From assembly GCF_900128955.1 (NCBI RefSeq), contig NZ_FQTY01000015.1, positions 1 to 60,262 of the forward strand: a stretch of DNA of 60,262 nt, read 5' to 3'. Positions 19,318-28,409 of this stretch are shown one piece after another. This stretch comes from Tissierella praeacuta DSM 18095. Its GTDB lineage: Bacteria > Bacillota > Clostridia > Tissierellales > Tissierellaceae. Within the stretch, counting starts at the first letter, position 1. Each line of letters starts with the position of its first letter. The notes beneath the pieces were generated by a model, which saw nothing but the letters and a program-made list of their open reading frames with translations, made no database searches and was not told the origin of the DNA. Position numbers and translations under genes: made by a program.

Positions 19318-19749
19318 CTAGAATGGAATATCATCATTATCAGTGGGATGGAAGCCTTCTATACCACCAAAATCTAGGTTAGAATCATTAAAGTCTGAGG
19401 ATTTGTTTTTATCTCCCCATTCTAAGAATTCAACATTATTAGCTACAACTTCTGTTGTATATACTCTAACTCCATCTTTTTCATAGGAGCCAGTTTGAAT
19501 TCTACCTTGGATACCTACTAATCTACCTTTTACTAAGTAATTAGCACAGTTTTCTGCAGGTTTTCCCCATACGGTTATATTTATAAAATCTGCCGTTGGC
19601 TGATTTCTAGATTCCATTTCCTGCTTTTTCTCTCTGGAAAGCCCCTTATCAACTGCTATTCCAAATCTTGCAACAGCAGCACCACTACCAGGTATATACC
19701 TTAATTCTGGATCTCTTGTTAATCTTCCTATTAGTACAACATTATTCAA
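19318..19749 (-). CDS. ssb: Single-stranded DNA-binding protein
   Basis: 143 residues with an N-terminal OB fold (NNVVLIGRLTRDPELRY, FINITVWGKPAENCANYL, GRIQTGSYEKDG) and the acidic C-terminal tip DDDIPF that recruits replication partners. The likely start is TTG 19749 after SD AGGTGAG; the GTG nine bases upstream is inside the SD. Its place between rpsF and rpsR is the conserved arrangement. Confidence 0.95.
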   Translation of the reverse strand: MNNVVLIGRLTRDPELRYIPGSGAAVARFGIAVDKGLSREKKQEMESRNQPTADFINITVWGKPAENCANYLVKGRLVGIQGRIQTGSYEKDGVRVYTTEVVANNVEFLEWGDKNKSSDFNDSNLDFGGIEGFHPTDNDDIPF

Positions 19750-19769
19750 TATTCTCACCTACCCTTAGA

Positions 19770-20051
19770 CTATTCATCTTCTCTAATGATCATATGTCTC
19801 ATAATGCTGTCAGAGATTCTAGCAACCCTATCTAATTCTTTGATAACTTCTGGTGTACTTTCAAAGTTTATAAGTACATAGTATCCTTCACCAATATCAT
19901 CAATTAGATATGCAAGTTTTCTAATACCCCACTCATCAATGTTTATAATAGTTCCATTTGCTTCAATTATACCCTTGAATCTTTCAAGGATTTGAACTCT
20001 TTTTTCCTCTTCACTTGGTAAAAAGATAAACACCGCTTCATACTTTCTCAT
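19770..20051 (-). CDS. rpsF: 30S ribosomal protein S6
   Basis: 93 residues (MRKYEAVFIF to the acidic end IIREDE). S6 binds S18 on the small-subunit platform. The start is ATG 20051, preceded by SD GGGAGGTG; the longer frame from 20111 is leader sequence. First gene of the operon. Confidence 0.95.
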   Translation of the reverse strand: MRKYEAVFIFLPSEEEKRVQILERFKGIIEANGTIINIDEWGIRKLAYLIDDIGEGYYVLINFESTPEVIKELDRVARISDSIMRHMIIREDE

Positions 20052-20110
20052 GCCTTTCACCTCCCTATGGACTATCGGCTCTATCCTAAAGATAGAGCAA
20101 GGATTTACCA
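20052..20110 (-). promoter_or_regulatory. Probable S6:S18 leader element of rpsF
   Basis: On the minus strand the leader folds as GCTCTATC-TTTAG-GATAGAGC (20098-20078) followed by CCGATAG and the SD GGGAGG. A hairpin with a CCG-containing 3' side just ahead of rpsF is the known S6:S18 autoregulatory layout; the match here is by eye only. Confidence 0.5.
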
Positions 20111-20114
20111 AAGT

Positions 20115-20143
20115 ATTATATCATTAATACATAAAGTATGCAA
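20115..20143 (-). promoter_or_regulatory. Promoter of rpsF-ssb-rpsR
   Basis: On the minus strand TTGCAT (20143-20138), 17-bp spacer, TATAAT (20120-20115). Confidence 0.82.
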
Positions 20144-20148
20144 GGTAA

Positions 20149-21348
20149 TTATTTCATAGATTCAATAATACTGTCAGCCATAGAATCCATTGAGTCACAG
20201 TCTTCTACTTTCATACTAGAAGTTAATGTTATATCATTATCTAAAATAGTCATCTCCTTCATTTCATTTAAAAGTTCACGGATTAATTTCCCTGATTGAG
20301 GAGTCCAAGACCCATTTTCTATAATAGCAAAAGTACGCTTTTGAAGATTTAATGCCTTCATATCCATTATATAGTTTAACATTGGCGGATAAATCTTTAA
20401 ATTGTAGGTTACAGAGGCAAGAACTACATGACTGTATTTAAATGTTTCAGCAATTAAATAGGATACATGAGTTTTTGAAACATCATACATAACCACATTT
20501 TTCATTCCCTTTTCAACTAATTTTGTTGCTAAATAATTAGCAGAAGCTTCTGTATTTCCATACATAGTTCCATAAACTATCATTACTCCCTTTTCTTCTG
20601 GTTCATATCGACTCCATTTATCATGCTTATCTATAAAATACCCTAAATCACTACGCCATACAGGTCCGTGTAATGGACAGATAATCTTTATATCAAGATT
20701 TCCTGCTTTTTTTAGAAGGGATTGAACATGAGGACCATATTTTCCTACAATATTTGTATAATATCTTCTAGCTTCATCAATCCAATCTCTATCAAAATTT
20801 ACCTCATCGTTAAATAGCTTACCATCTAAAGCACCAAATGAACCAAAGGCATCAGCAGAAAATAGTACCCCATTAGTAGTATCATAGGTTACCATTACCT
20901 CTGGCCAATGAACCATTGGAGCTGTAACAAATACAAGATTATGTTTTCCAAAGGACATACTATCTCCATCTTTTACCTTTATCACCTTATCATCAATACT
21001 AAATCCAAATTGATGCATAAATAAAGAAGCCTTTTCCGTACATATAATCTTTATATTTGGATAACGGAGAATAATCTCTTCAATACAAGCTGCATGGTCT
21101 GGCTCCATATGATTAATCACCATATAATCCAAAGTTCTATCACCTAATACAGCCTTAATATTTTCAAGAAACTGACGACAAATTGCCCAGTCAACAGTAT
21201 CAAATAATACTGTTTTTTCATCTAATAATAAATAAGAGTTATAAGATACACCTTTCTCTATTGGATGAATATTTTCAAATAAAGCAAGACGACGATCATT
21301 ACCACCAATCCAATAAAGATCATCAGTTATACTTCTAACGCAATGCAT
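20149..21348 (-). CDS. fprA: Flavodiiron protein (FprA family, O2/NO reductase)
   Basis: A 399-residue A-type flavoprotein that reduces O2 to water (or NO to N2O). The metallo-beta-lactamase domain (1-250) carries the diiron ligand motif HMEPDH (HxExDH), with further ligand histidines in MVHWPE and CPLHGP. The flavodoxin domain (from about 252, MIVYGTMYGNTEASANYLA) binds FMN. FDPs usually take electrons from rubredoxin. The gene starts 49 bp behind a protein with a C-terminal rubredoxin domain, so the electron donor is probably that partner. Confidence 0.93.
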   Translation of the reverse strand: MHCVRSITDDLYWIGGNDRRLALFENIHPIEKGVSYNSYLLLDEKTVLFDTVDWAICRQFLENIKAVLGDRTLDYMVINHMEPDHAACIEEIILRYPNIKIICTEKASLFMHQFGFSIDDKVIKVKDGDSMSFGKHNLVFVTAPMVHWPEVMVTYDTTNGVLFSADAFGSFGALDGKLFNDEVNFDRDWIDEARRYYTNIVGKYGPHVQSLLKKAGNLDIKIICPLHGPVWRSDLGYFIDKHDKWSRYEPEEKGVMIVYGTMYGNTEASANYLATKLVEKGMKNVVMYDVSKTHVSYLIAETFKYSHVVLASVTYNLKIYPPMLNYIMDMKALNLQKRTFAIIENGSWTPQSGKLIRELLNEMKEMTILDNDITLTSSMKVEDCDSMDSMADSIIESMK

Positions 21349-21397
21349 ATAATAATCCTCCTTTATAATTAAAATATCTTATTAGTATTTATATTGA

Positions 21398-23305
21398 TTA
21401 TACCTCTATAAACATATCCTTTTCTTCACCACAGGAAGGACAGGTCCACTCTTCAGGTAATTTCTCAAAGGTTGTACCTGGACTTATTTCACTCTCTGGA
21501 TCACCTACTGCTGGATTATATTCATAGCCACATCCATTACATACATGATATTTCCAAGTTGGAGAAACCTTCTTTGGAATAGCTTTTTTCATCTTCTTCA
21601 TAGGTGGTGCTTCTTTTTTAGGCTCCCCATTATCTAAAGCTTCAATAAGTAGTGGTAATACCTCCATTATATCACCAACAATGCCATAATCTGAATTCTT
21701 AAATATTTTTGCATTAGGGTCTATATTTATTGCAACAATTGTTGTAGCATCCTTTATACCTTTTAAATGTTGACCTGCTCCTGAAATACCACAGGCTATA
21801 TAAAGATTGCCATTAAATTTTTGACCTGATAGACCAATATAGCGATTTAATGGTACATATTTAAGATCTTCAGCTACTGGACGAGATGAACCTATAGCTG
21901 CCCCAGCTTGAATTGCCAAATCCTCTATAAGTTTCATATTTTCCTTTGCTCCTATTCCCAGACCCACACTTACTACTCTATCTGCTTTAATTATTGGAGT
22001 ATCAATAGGTATACCAACAGTAAAATCATAACCCTCTGCTTTAAGAGCCTTTACAAGTTCATCGACCCTCTCCTTAGGAGTACCACTGTTAAAAATAATC
22101 TTCTTGCGATAACCTGTTGCTGGACCAACTTTAGGGGTTTTACCTCCATTGTCTGTCTTTGGCATTTTACCTATAATATTAGCAGCTATAACAATACGTT
22201 GGATTTCATTAGTTCCTTCATATATTGTACAAATCTTAGCATCCCTATAAGCACGCTCAATATCCATACCTTTTAGATAACCACTTCCACCAAATATTTG
22301 AAGAGCATCGTTTACAACCTCAAGGCAAATCTCTGAAGCATACATTTTTGCCATAGCAGCTTCAGCACCATAAGGCTCATTATTTTCCTTTAACTCTGCT
22401 GCACTATAAACTAAAAATCTAGCAGCTCTAAGCTTTGTTGCCATATCAGCTAATTTAAAAGAAATAACCTGCTGTTGACAGATAGGTTTTCCAAATTGAA
22501 CTCTTTCCTTTGAATATTCCAATGCATTTTCATAAGCACCTTGAGCAATACCAAGTGCCTGAGCTGCAATACCAATACGACCTCCATCTAAGGTTGACAT
22601 TGCAATCTTAAAACCTTGACCCTCTTTACCTAATAAGTTTTCCTTAGGAACTTTTACATCGTTAAAAATAAGCTCTGAAGTGGCAGAAGAACGAATACCC
22701 ATTTTATCATAGTGTTTACCAAAGGTAAATCCTTCCCATCCCTTTTCAACAATAAATGCACTAATACCACGAGTTCCTATATCTGGTGTTGTAACTGCAA
22801 AAACTATATAAGTATCTGCTTCACCTCCATTGGTAATATAAATTTTTTCTCCATTTAATATATAATAGTCACCTTCTAAAACCGCTGTTGTTTCTGTACC
22901 TCCTGCATCACTACCTGCATTTTCCTCAGTAAGACCAAAGGCTCCAATCTTTTCCCCCTTTGCTAAGGGAATTAAATATTTTTGTTTCTGCTCTTCTGTT
23001 CCATAGGCAGCAATGGGATATGCACCTAAAGATGTATGAGCAGAAAGGATTACACCTGTACCGCCATCTACTCTTGATAGTTCTTCAACGGCTATTGCAT
23101 AGCTAATTACATCAAGCCCTGCTCCACCATATTCCTTAGAATATGGTATTCCCATCATACCCATATTTCCTAATTTTTTAATTGCTTCCGAAGGAAATTT
23201 GTTTTCTTGATCCAATATAAATGCAATAGGTTTAACTTCTTCTTCGGCAAACTGTCTGATTATTGCTCTCAAATTCTCATGTTGCTCTGTAGTTTTAAAA
23301 AACAT
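21398..23305 (-). CDS. Acyl-CoA dehydrogenase / ETF-alpha FAD domain / rubredoxin fusion
   Basis: A 635-residue three-part redox protein. Residues 1-380 are a complete acyl-CoA dehydrogenase with FAD/substrate signature [15 protein letters not shown] and catalytic Glu363 ([10 protein letters not shown]). Residues 440-556 match the C-terminal FAD-binding domain of ETF-alpha ([45 protein letters not shown]). After a Lys/Pro linker (560-582) comes a whole rubredoxin with Cys589, Cys592, Cys622 and Cys625. ETF-beta and the ETF-alpha N-terminal domain are absent. The flavodiiron protein gene follows, so electrons from an acyl-CoA may pass FAD-FAD-Fe to O2. Start ATG with SD AGGAGG. Confidence 0.93.
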   Translation of the reverse strand: MFFKTTEQHENLRAIIRQFAEEEVKPIAFILDQENKFPSEAIKKLGNMGMMGIPYSKEYGGAGLDVISYAIAVEELSRVDGGTGVILSAHTSLGAYPIAAYGTEEQKQKYLIPLAKGEKIGAFGLTEENAGSDAGGTETTAVLEGDYYILNGEKIYITNGGEADTYIVFAVTTPDIGTRGISAFIVEKGWEGFTFGKHYDKMGIRSSATSELIFNDVKVPKENLLGKEGQGFKIAMSTLDGGRIGIAAQALGIAQGAYENALEYSKERVQFGKPICQQQVISFKLADMATKLRAARFLVYSAAELKENNEPYGAEAAMAKMYASEICLEVVNDALQIFGGSGYLKGMDIERAYRDAKICTIYEGTNEIQRIVIAANIIGKMPKTDNGGKTPKVGPATGYRKKIIFNSGTPKERVDELVKALKAEGYDFTVGIPIDTPIIKADRVVSVGLGIGAKENMKLIEDLAIQAGAAIGSSRPVAEDLKYVPLNRYIGLSGQKFNGNLYIACGISGAGQHLKGIKDATTIVAINIDPNAKIFKNSDYGIVGDIMEVLPLLIEALDNGEPKKEAPPMKKMKKAIPKKVSPTWKYHVCNGCGYEYNPAVGDPESEISPGTTFEKLPEEWTCPSCGEEKDMFIEV

Positions 23306-23451
23306 ATATACGCCTCCTAATTAAAACAATTTAATAAATGTTTTTATACTTAATTCTAGCAGCCAACTTTCTTTTCCTTCGACCTGTTTTTACCCTCTTA
23401 ATATTCAATTAATCAATCTTTATAATTTGTTGAAAAAGAAAAATCTATATA

Positions 23452-23507
23452 TTTTACATAGATTTAACATTGCCATAACAATGGATTTAACATTTATTCT
23501 ATATACT
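23452..23507 (+). promoter_or_regulatory. Pho box and promoter of the pst operon
   Basis: Four direct repeats TTTTACAT (23452), TTTAACAT (23463), CATAACAA (23474) and TTTAACAT (23486), spaced 11, 11 and 12 bp, replace a -35 box. TATACT follows at 23502-23507. This is the layout of PhoP/PhoB-activated promoters, and the matching phoPR genes lie at the end of the cluster. Confidence 0.85.
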
Positions 23508-23542
23508 AAAAACAAACAATGAAATTAAAGGGAGGAATTAAA

Positions 23543-24463
23543 TTGAAAAAAATAATTACTTTATTATTATCTTTTATTTTAGTAGCATCACTTCTTATAG
23601 GGTGTAAATCAAATAATCAAGGTGAAGAAAGTGTAACCAACACAAATGTTAAAGAAAATAAGGATGCTAAAAATGATTTTAATCTTTCAGAAGAAATTGT
23701 AGTAGTTACTAGAGAAGAAGGCTCTGGTACAAGAGGTGCTTTTGTAGAGTTAACAGGAGTAGAAGAAAAAGATGGTACTGGGAAAAAGATTGATAGAACT
23801 ACAAAAGAAGCTATAACCCAAATGAAAACAGATACTGTACTTACAACAGTTGCTGGAAATGAATATGCAATAGGTTATGTATCAACAGGTTCCCTTAATG
23901 ATACAGTAAAAGCACTAAATGTAGATGGCATAGCCCCTATAACTGAAAATATTAAAAATGGTAGTTATAAAATAGCTAGACCTTTTAACATAGCAACAAA
24001 AGGTGATATCTCTGAAATAGCTAAAGACTTTATAGACTTTATAATGAGTAAAGAAGGGCAAGAGGTTGTTTCTAAAAGCTATATAGCTGTAGATGATAAC
24101 GCAGCACCTTACAATGGTTCTAAACCAACTGGCAAAATTGTAATAGCAGGTTCTTCCTCTGTTACACCTGTTATGGAAAAACTTAGGGAAGCATATATTA
24201 AAATTAATCCAAATGCCCAAATAGAAGTACAACAATCAGACTCATCAGCTGGTATGCAAGCTGCTATAGATGGAACTTGTGATATAGGTATGGCTTCAAG
24301 AGCTTTAAAGGATAGCGAAAAATCAGAACTCAAAGATATAGCTATAGCATTAGATGGTATTGCAGTCATTACTCATCCAGAAAATACTTTAACGGATATA
24401 TCTTTAGAAAATATAAAAAACATATTCATAGGTGAACTTATTAATTGGAGCGACATTAAATAG
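23543..24463 (+). CDS. pstS: Phosphate-binding lipoprotein PstS, halves in permuted order
   Basis: The 306-residue phosphate receptor of the Pst ABC transporter. A lipoprotein signal ends at LIGC (Cys21). The mature part has the canonical C-terminal half first: TREEGSGTRGAF (61-64 SGTR phosphate loop), AIGYVSTGSL, VKALNVDGIAP, FIDFIMSKEGQ. The canonical N-terminal half comes second: GKIVIAGSSSVTPVMEKL (203-209 loop), CDIGMASRALKDSE, IALDGIAVI and IFIGELINWSDI, where the protein ends. The start is TTG 23543 with SD GGGAGG; the ATG at 23519 precedes the SD. First gene of pstSCAB-phoU. Confidence 0.88.
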   Translation: MKKIITLLLSFILVASLLIGCKSNNQGEESVTNTNVKENKDAKNDFNLSEEIVVVTREEGSGTRGAFVELTGVEEKDGTGKKIDRTTKEAITQMKTDTVLTTVAGNEYAIGYVSTGSLNDTVKALNVDGIAPITENIKNGSYKIARPFNIATKGDISEIAKDFIDFIMSKEGQEVVSKSYIAVDDNAAPYNGSKPTGKIVIAGSSSVTPVMEKLREAYIKINPNAQIEVQQSDSSAGMQAAIDGTCDIGMASRALKDSEKSELKDIAIALDGIAVITHPENTLTDISLENIKNIFIGELINWSDIK

Positions 24464-24479
24464 AAAAGCAGGTGATTAA

Positions 24480-25337
24480 ATGAAATCAAATTTCTTTGAG
24501 AAATTAATGGAGATAATATTCTTTATCTCCGCTTCTTTCTCTATAATATCAGTAATTTTAATATGTTATTTTATGTTTTCCAATGGAATACCTGCTATTG
24601 GGAAAATTGGAGTATTTAATTTTTTACTAGGTAAGGATTGGTCACCTTCAAACATACCTCCATCCTTTGGAATATTTCCTATGATTGTAGGGAGTATTTA
24701 TGTAACTGCTGGTGCTATAATTCTCGGAGTACCTATTGGCATTTTAACTGCTATATTTCTAGCCAAGTTCTGCCCTGAAAAATTATATAAAATTTTAAAA
24801 CCTGCAGTAAACCTAATGGCAGGAATTCCTTCTATCATATATGGATTTTTTGGTCTTGTTGTATTAGTCCCTTTGATTAGGAAATTATTTAATGGTACAG
24901 GTTCTAGTATATTAACAGCTTCTATACTTCTGGGAATAATGATCTTACCAACCATAATAGGACTTTCAGAAGCAGCTATTAAATCAGTGCCTAGCAGCTA
25001 TTATGAAGGAGCCATTGCCTTAGGTGCAACTCATGAGTATTCAGTATTCTTTGCAATGCTTCCTGCAGCAAAATCAGGAATTCTTTCGTCTATAGTGCTT
25101 GGAATCGGCAGAGCCATAGGGGAAACCATGGCAGTAATTATGGTAGCTGGAAATCAAGCTCGTATGCCTAAAGGATTATTAAAGGGAATACGTACTTTAA
25201 CTGCTAACATTGTAATAGAAATGGGATATGCAGCTGATCTTCATAGAGAAGCATTAATTGCAACGGGCGTAGTATTATTTATATTTATATTGCTTTTAAA
25301 TGGTCTGTTTTCTATATTAAAAAGGAAGGTGGCATAA
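24480..25337 (+). CDS. pstC: Phosphate ABC transporter permease PstC
   Basis: A 285-residue inner-membrane permease with six predicted helices. The EAA-type loop (SYYEGAIALGATHEYSVFFAMLPAA, near 175-200) contacts PstB, and GIGRAIGETMAVIMVAGN is the PstC signature. Start ATG with SD GCAGGTG, 16 bp after pstS. It forms the channel together with PstA. Confidence 0.94.
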   Translation: MKSNFFEKLMEIIFFISASFSIISVILICYFMFSNGIPAIGKIGVFNFLLGKDWSPSNIPPSFGIFPMIVGSIYVTAGAIILGVPIGILTAIFLAKFCPEKLYKILKPAVNLMAGIPSIIYGFFGLVVLVPLIRKLFNGTGSSILTASILLGIMILPTIIGLSEAAIKSVPSSYYEGAIALGATHEYSVFFAMLPAAKSGILSSIVLGIGRAIGETMAVIMVAGNQARMPKGLLKGIRTLTANIVIEMGYAADLHREALIATGVVLFIFILLLNGLFSILKRKVA

Positions 25338-26165
25338 TTGAATAGACTTAGTAAATTAATTAAAGGTATTGTTATATTTTCAGCCTTTGCAACCTTCTCT
25401 ACTTTATTTGCTATAATTGGATATATTTTAATTAAAGGAATTCCATATATAAAGCCTTCATTATTTGCTTTGGAATACACTACAGAAAACGTTTCTTTGC
25501 TTCCTGCAATAATTACTACTCTTATAATGACTTTTTTAGCTTTAATAATTGCATCTCCTATTGGAATATTCACTGGATTCTATCTTATTGAATATGCAAA
25601 GAGTGACAATAAATTAGTTGAAATAATAAGATTAACAACTGAAACATTATCGGGAATTCCTTCTATTGTATATGGATTATTTGGATTATTATTCTTTGTA
25701 ACATATTTAGGTTGGAGTTTTTCAATGGCTGCTGGAGCTTGTACTCTTGCAATTATGATCCTCCCCCTCATAATTAGAGCAACTGAAGAAGCTCTCCTAG
25801 CAGTCCCAGATACTCTTAGAGAGGCTAGCTTTGGATTAGGTGCTGGTAAACTACGAACTATATTTAAAATAGTTTTACCTACTGCTATGCCTGGAATATT
25901 GGCTGGAGTTATTCTTGCAATAGGACGAATTGTAGGTGAAACTGCAGCACTTATATATACTGCTGGTACAGTACCACAAATACCTAAAAATTTATTTTCA
26001 TCAGGCAGAACCTTAGCAATTCATATGTACTCCCTTTCTAGTGAAGGACTATATACTAATGAAGCTTATGCAACTGCTGTAGTACTTTTAATTGTTGTAA
26101 TTGGAATTAATGGAGCATCTTCATTAATAGCTAAAAAATTATCTAAGGGGGATTTAAATGAATAA
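25338..26165 (+). CDS. pstA: Phosphate ABC transporter permease PstA
   Basis: A 275-residue permease partner of PstC, with the conserved [12 protein letters not shown] and the EAA loop ([25 protein letters not shown]). It starts with TTG immediately after the pstC stop, SD AAGGTGG lying in the end of pstC, and overlaps pstB by 8 bp; the three are translationally coupled. Confidence 0.93.
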   Translation: MNRLSKLIKGIVIFSAFATFSTLFAIIGYILIKGIPYIKPSLFALEYTTENVSLLPAIITTLIMTFLALIIASPIGIFTGFYLIEYAKSDNKLVEIIRLTTETLSGIPSIVYGLFGLLFFVTYLGWSFSMAAGACTLAIMILPLIIRATEEALLAVPDTLREASFGLGAGKLRTIFKIVLPTAMPGILAGVILAIGRIVGETAALIYTAGTVPQIPKNLFSSGRTLAIHMYSLSSEGLYTNEAYATAVVLLIVVIGINGASSLIAKKLSKGDLNE

Positions 26166-26913
26166 AATTATAGTTGAAAATTTAAATTTATATTATGGTA
26201 GCTTTCAAGCTCTTAAAGATATAAATATTAATATAGAAAAAAATCTAATAACTGCCTTTATTGGTCCGTCAGGTTGTGGTAAATCAACATTTCTTAAAAC
26301 ACTTAATAGAATGAATGATTTGGTTGAAGGATGTAGAATAGAAGGAAATATTTTGTTAGATGGAAAAAATATATATAATAATGGAAATATTGATGTAAAC
26401 CTTTTAAGAAAACGTGTAGGCATGGTTTTTCAAAAACCAAACCCTTTCCCAATGAGCATATATGATAATATTGCCTTTGGTCCTCGTACTCATGGCATAA
26501 AATCAAAAAGTACCCTTGATGATATAGTAGAAAAAAGTCTTCATAATGCTGCCATATGGGATGAAGTAAAGGATAGATTAAAGAAAAATGCCCTTGAATT
26601 ATCTGGTGGACAGCAACAAAGGATTTGTATAGCAAGAGCCTTAGCTGTTGACCCAGAAATATTACTTTTAGATGAGCCCACATCTGCTCTTGATCCTATA
26701 TCAACTGCCAAAATCGAAGACTTAGTACAGGAATTAAAAGATAATTATACAGTTGTTATGGTAACTCATAATATGCAACAAGCAACTCGTATTTCAGATA
26801 AAACTGCATTTTTCTTAAATGGAGAATTAATAGAATTTGAAGATACTGACCTTATATTCTCTAAACCAAGGGATAAACGTACAGAAGACTATATAACAGG
26901 AAGATTTGGATAG
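26158..26913 (+). CDS. pstB: Phosphate ABC transporter ATPase PstB
   Basis: A 251-residue ATP-binding subunit with Walker [11 protein letters not shown]-loop [11 protein letters not shown] (typical of PstB), signature LSGGQQQR, Walker [14 protein letters not shown] and the switch histidine in MVTHNMQQA. Energises phosphate uptake. Confidence 0.96.
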   Translation: MNKIIVENLNLYYGSFQALKDININIEKNLITAFIGPSGCGKSTFLKTLNRMNDLVEGCRIEGNILLDGKNIYNNGNIDVNLLRKRVGMVFQKPNPFPMSIYDNIAFGPRTHGIKSKSTLDDIVEKSLHNAAIWDEVKDRLKKNALELSGGQQQRICIARALAVDPEILLLDEPTSALDPISTAKIEDLVQELKDNYTVVMVTHNMQQATRISDKTAFFLNGELIEFEDTDLIFSKPRDKRTEDYITGRFG

Positions 26914-26928
26914 GAAGGATTGATTTGT

Positions 26929-27594
26929 ATGAGAAATAGATTTGATAAAGAATTGGAATTATTAAATGAAGAACTTATAGAAATGGGAAATATTATTGAA
27001 AGTTCCATAGAGGCCGCTGTTACTGCCTTAATTGAACAAGATATAGAGCTTGCAAAACGAGTTGTGGAAGGTGATAAAGAAGTAAATGATATAGAAAAAA
27101 GTATAGAGAGAAGATGTCTAAAGTTATTATTACATCAACAACCTGTAGCCAGTGATTTAAGGATGATATCATCAGCATTAAAGATGATTACTGATATGGA
27201 AAGAATTGGTGATCAGGCTTCTGATATTTCAGAGATAACTATATGGCTTGCTGATCAAGAATATATAAAACAGCTTATTCATATACCTCAAATGGCAGAA
27301 GCTACTATAAAGATGGTAAAGGATAGTATAGATGCCTATGTTAAAAGAGATTTAGAACTTGTAAAATCTGTTATTGAATATGATGATGTTGTTGATAATT
27401 TATTTAATATAATTAAAGATGAATTAATTGAGTTAATTAGAGAAAGTGCTTCCTATGGTGAACAGGCAATAGATCTAATAATGATAGCTAAATACTTTGA
27501 AAGAATTGGCGATCATGCCCAGAATATAGCAGAATGGGTTTATTACTCTATTACAGGGGAACATTATGAAGAAAATTATAAATTCAAAAAATAG
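26929..27594 (+). CDS. phoU: Phosphate uptake regulator PhoU
   Basis: A 221-residue all-helical protein with two PhoU repeats, each carrying an ExxxD metal motif (DMERIGDQASDI near 88-99 and YFERIGDHAQNI near 189-200). It links the Pst transporter to the PhoR kinase and represses signalling when phosphate is plentiful. The start is ATG 26929; the in-frame TTG at 26920 is only one base from the SD GGAAGG. Confidence 0.94.
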   Translation: MRNRFDKELELLNEELIEMGNIIESSIEAAVTALIEQDIELAKRVVEGDKEVNDIEKSIERRCLKLLLHQQPVASDLRMISSALKMITDMERIGDQASDISEITIWLADQEYIKQLIHIPQMAEATIKMVKDSIDAYVKRDLELVKSVIEYDDVVDNLFNIIKDELIELIRESASYGEQAIDLIMIAKYFERIGDHAQNIAEWVYYSITGEHYEENYKFKK

Positions 27595-27627
27595 ACCAAA
27601 GAGGATTTTCATTCTTCTTTGGTTTTA
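27595..27627 (+). terminator. Terminator after phoU
   Basis: Stem ACCAAAGA/TCTTTGGT with TTTT tail directly behind phoU, separating the pst operon from phoPR; read-through is possible because the stem is modest. Confidence 0.7.
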
Positions 27628-27728
27628 TAATATACTTTTAATGATATAATTAAATCAAATATATTAGTGGTTTAAACTGACAGCTTTATAAGCAGCCTGT
27701 GTCTATTAACTCATAGGAAGGTGGTTTT

Positions 27729-28406
27729 ATGAAAACAATTTACTATGTTGAAGATGATGAAAGTATTAGAGAATTAGTCCTTTACGCATTAAAAAATAAT
27801 GGATTTGAAGTTAAAGGCTTTGAAAATGCTGATGAACTCTATAATGAAATTAAAGTTAAAGTACCAGATTTAATTTTACTAGATATAATGCTACCTGGAG
27901 ATGATGGCTATAAAATACTCAGTAACATAAGAAAAAACAGCATCACTAAAGATACATCCATAATTATGCTTACTGCAAAAACTAGTGAATATGACAAGGT
28001 AAAAGGTCTTGATCTAGGAGCAGATGATTATATCTCAAAACCCTTTGGAGTAATGGAACTAATATCTAGAGTCAATGCTGTCCTTCGCCGTAGTATTAAA
28101 TTAGAAGATACACAAGGTTTATTATGTATAGATAATTTATGTTTAGACGAAAAAAGACGAGTTGTAACTGTAGATGAAAAAGAAATTAGTTTGACCTTTA
28201 AAGAATTTGAACTTTTACATTATCTATTGAAAAATAAAAATATAGTTTTATCTCGAGATAAAATAATGAGCGAAGTATGGGAAACTGATTTTGAAGGAGA
28301 AAGCAGAACTGTAGATGTTCATATAAGAACCCTAAGATTAAAGCTTGGTGATACTGGTAAAATCATTCAAACCATAAGAAATGTAGGTTATAAGATAGGA
28401 GGGTAA
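27729..28406 (+). CDS. phoP: Phosphate-type response regulator (PhoP/PhoB family)
   Basis: A 225-residue OmpR-family regulator. The receiver has acidic pocket Asp9-Asp10, phospho-acceptor Asp52 (LILLDIMLPG) and the conserved Lys near 103 (YISKPFG). A winged-helix DNA-binding domain follows (about 130-223). It is the probable activator of the Pho box ahead of pstS. Start ATG with SD GGAAGGTGG. Confidence 0.9.
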   Translation: MKTIYYVEDDESIRELVLYALKNNGFEVKGFENADELYNEIKVKVPDLILLDIMLPGDDGYKILSNIRKNSITKDTSIIMLTAKTSEYDKVKGLDLGADDYISKPFGVMELISRVNAVLRRSIKLEDTQGLLCIDNLCLDEKRRVVTVDEKEISLTFKEFELLHYLLKNKNIVLSRDKIMSEVWETDFEGESRTVDVHIRTLRLKLGDTGKIIQTIRNVGYKIGG

Positions 28407-28409
28407 AGT

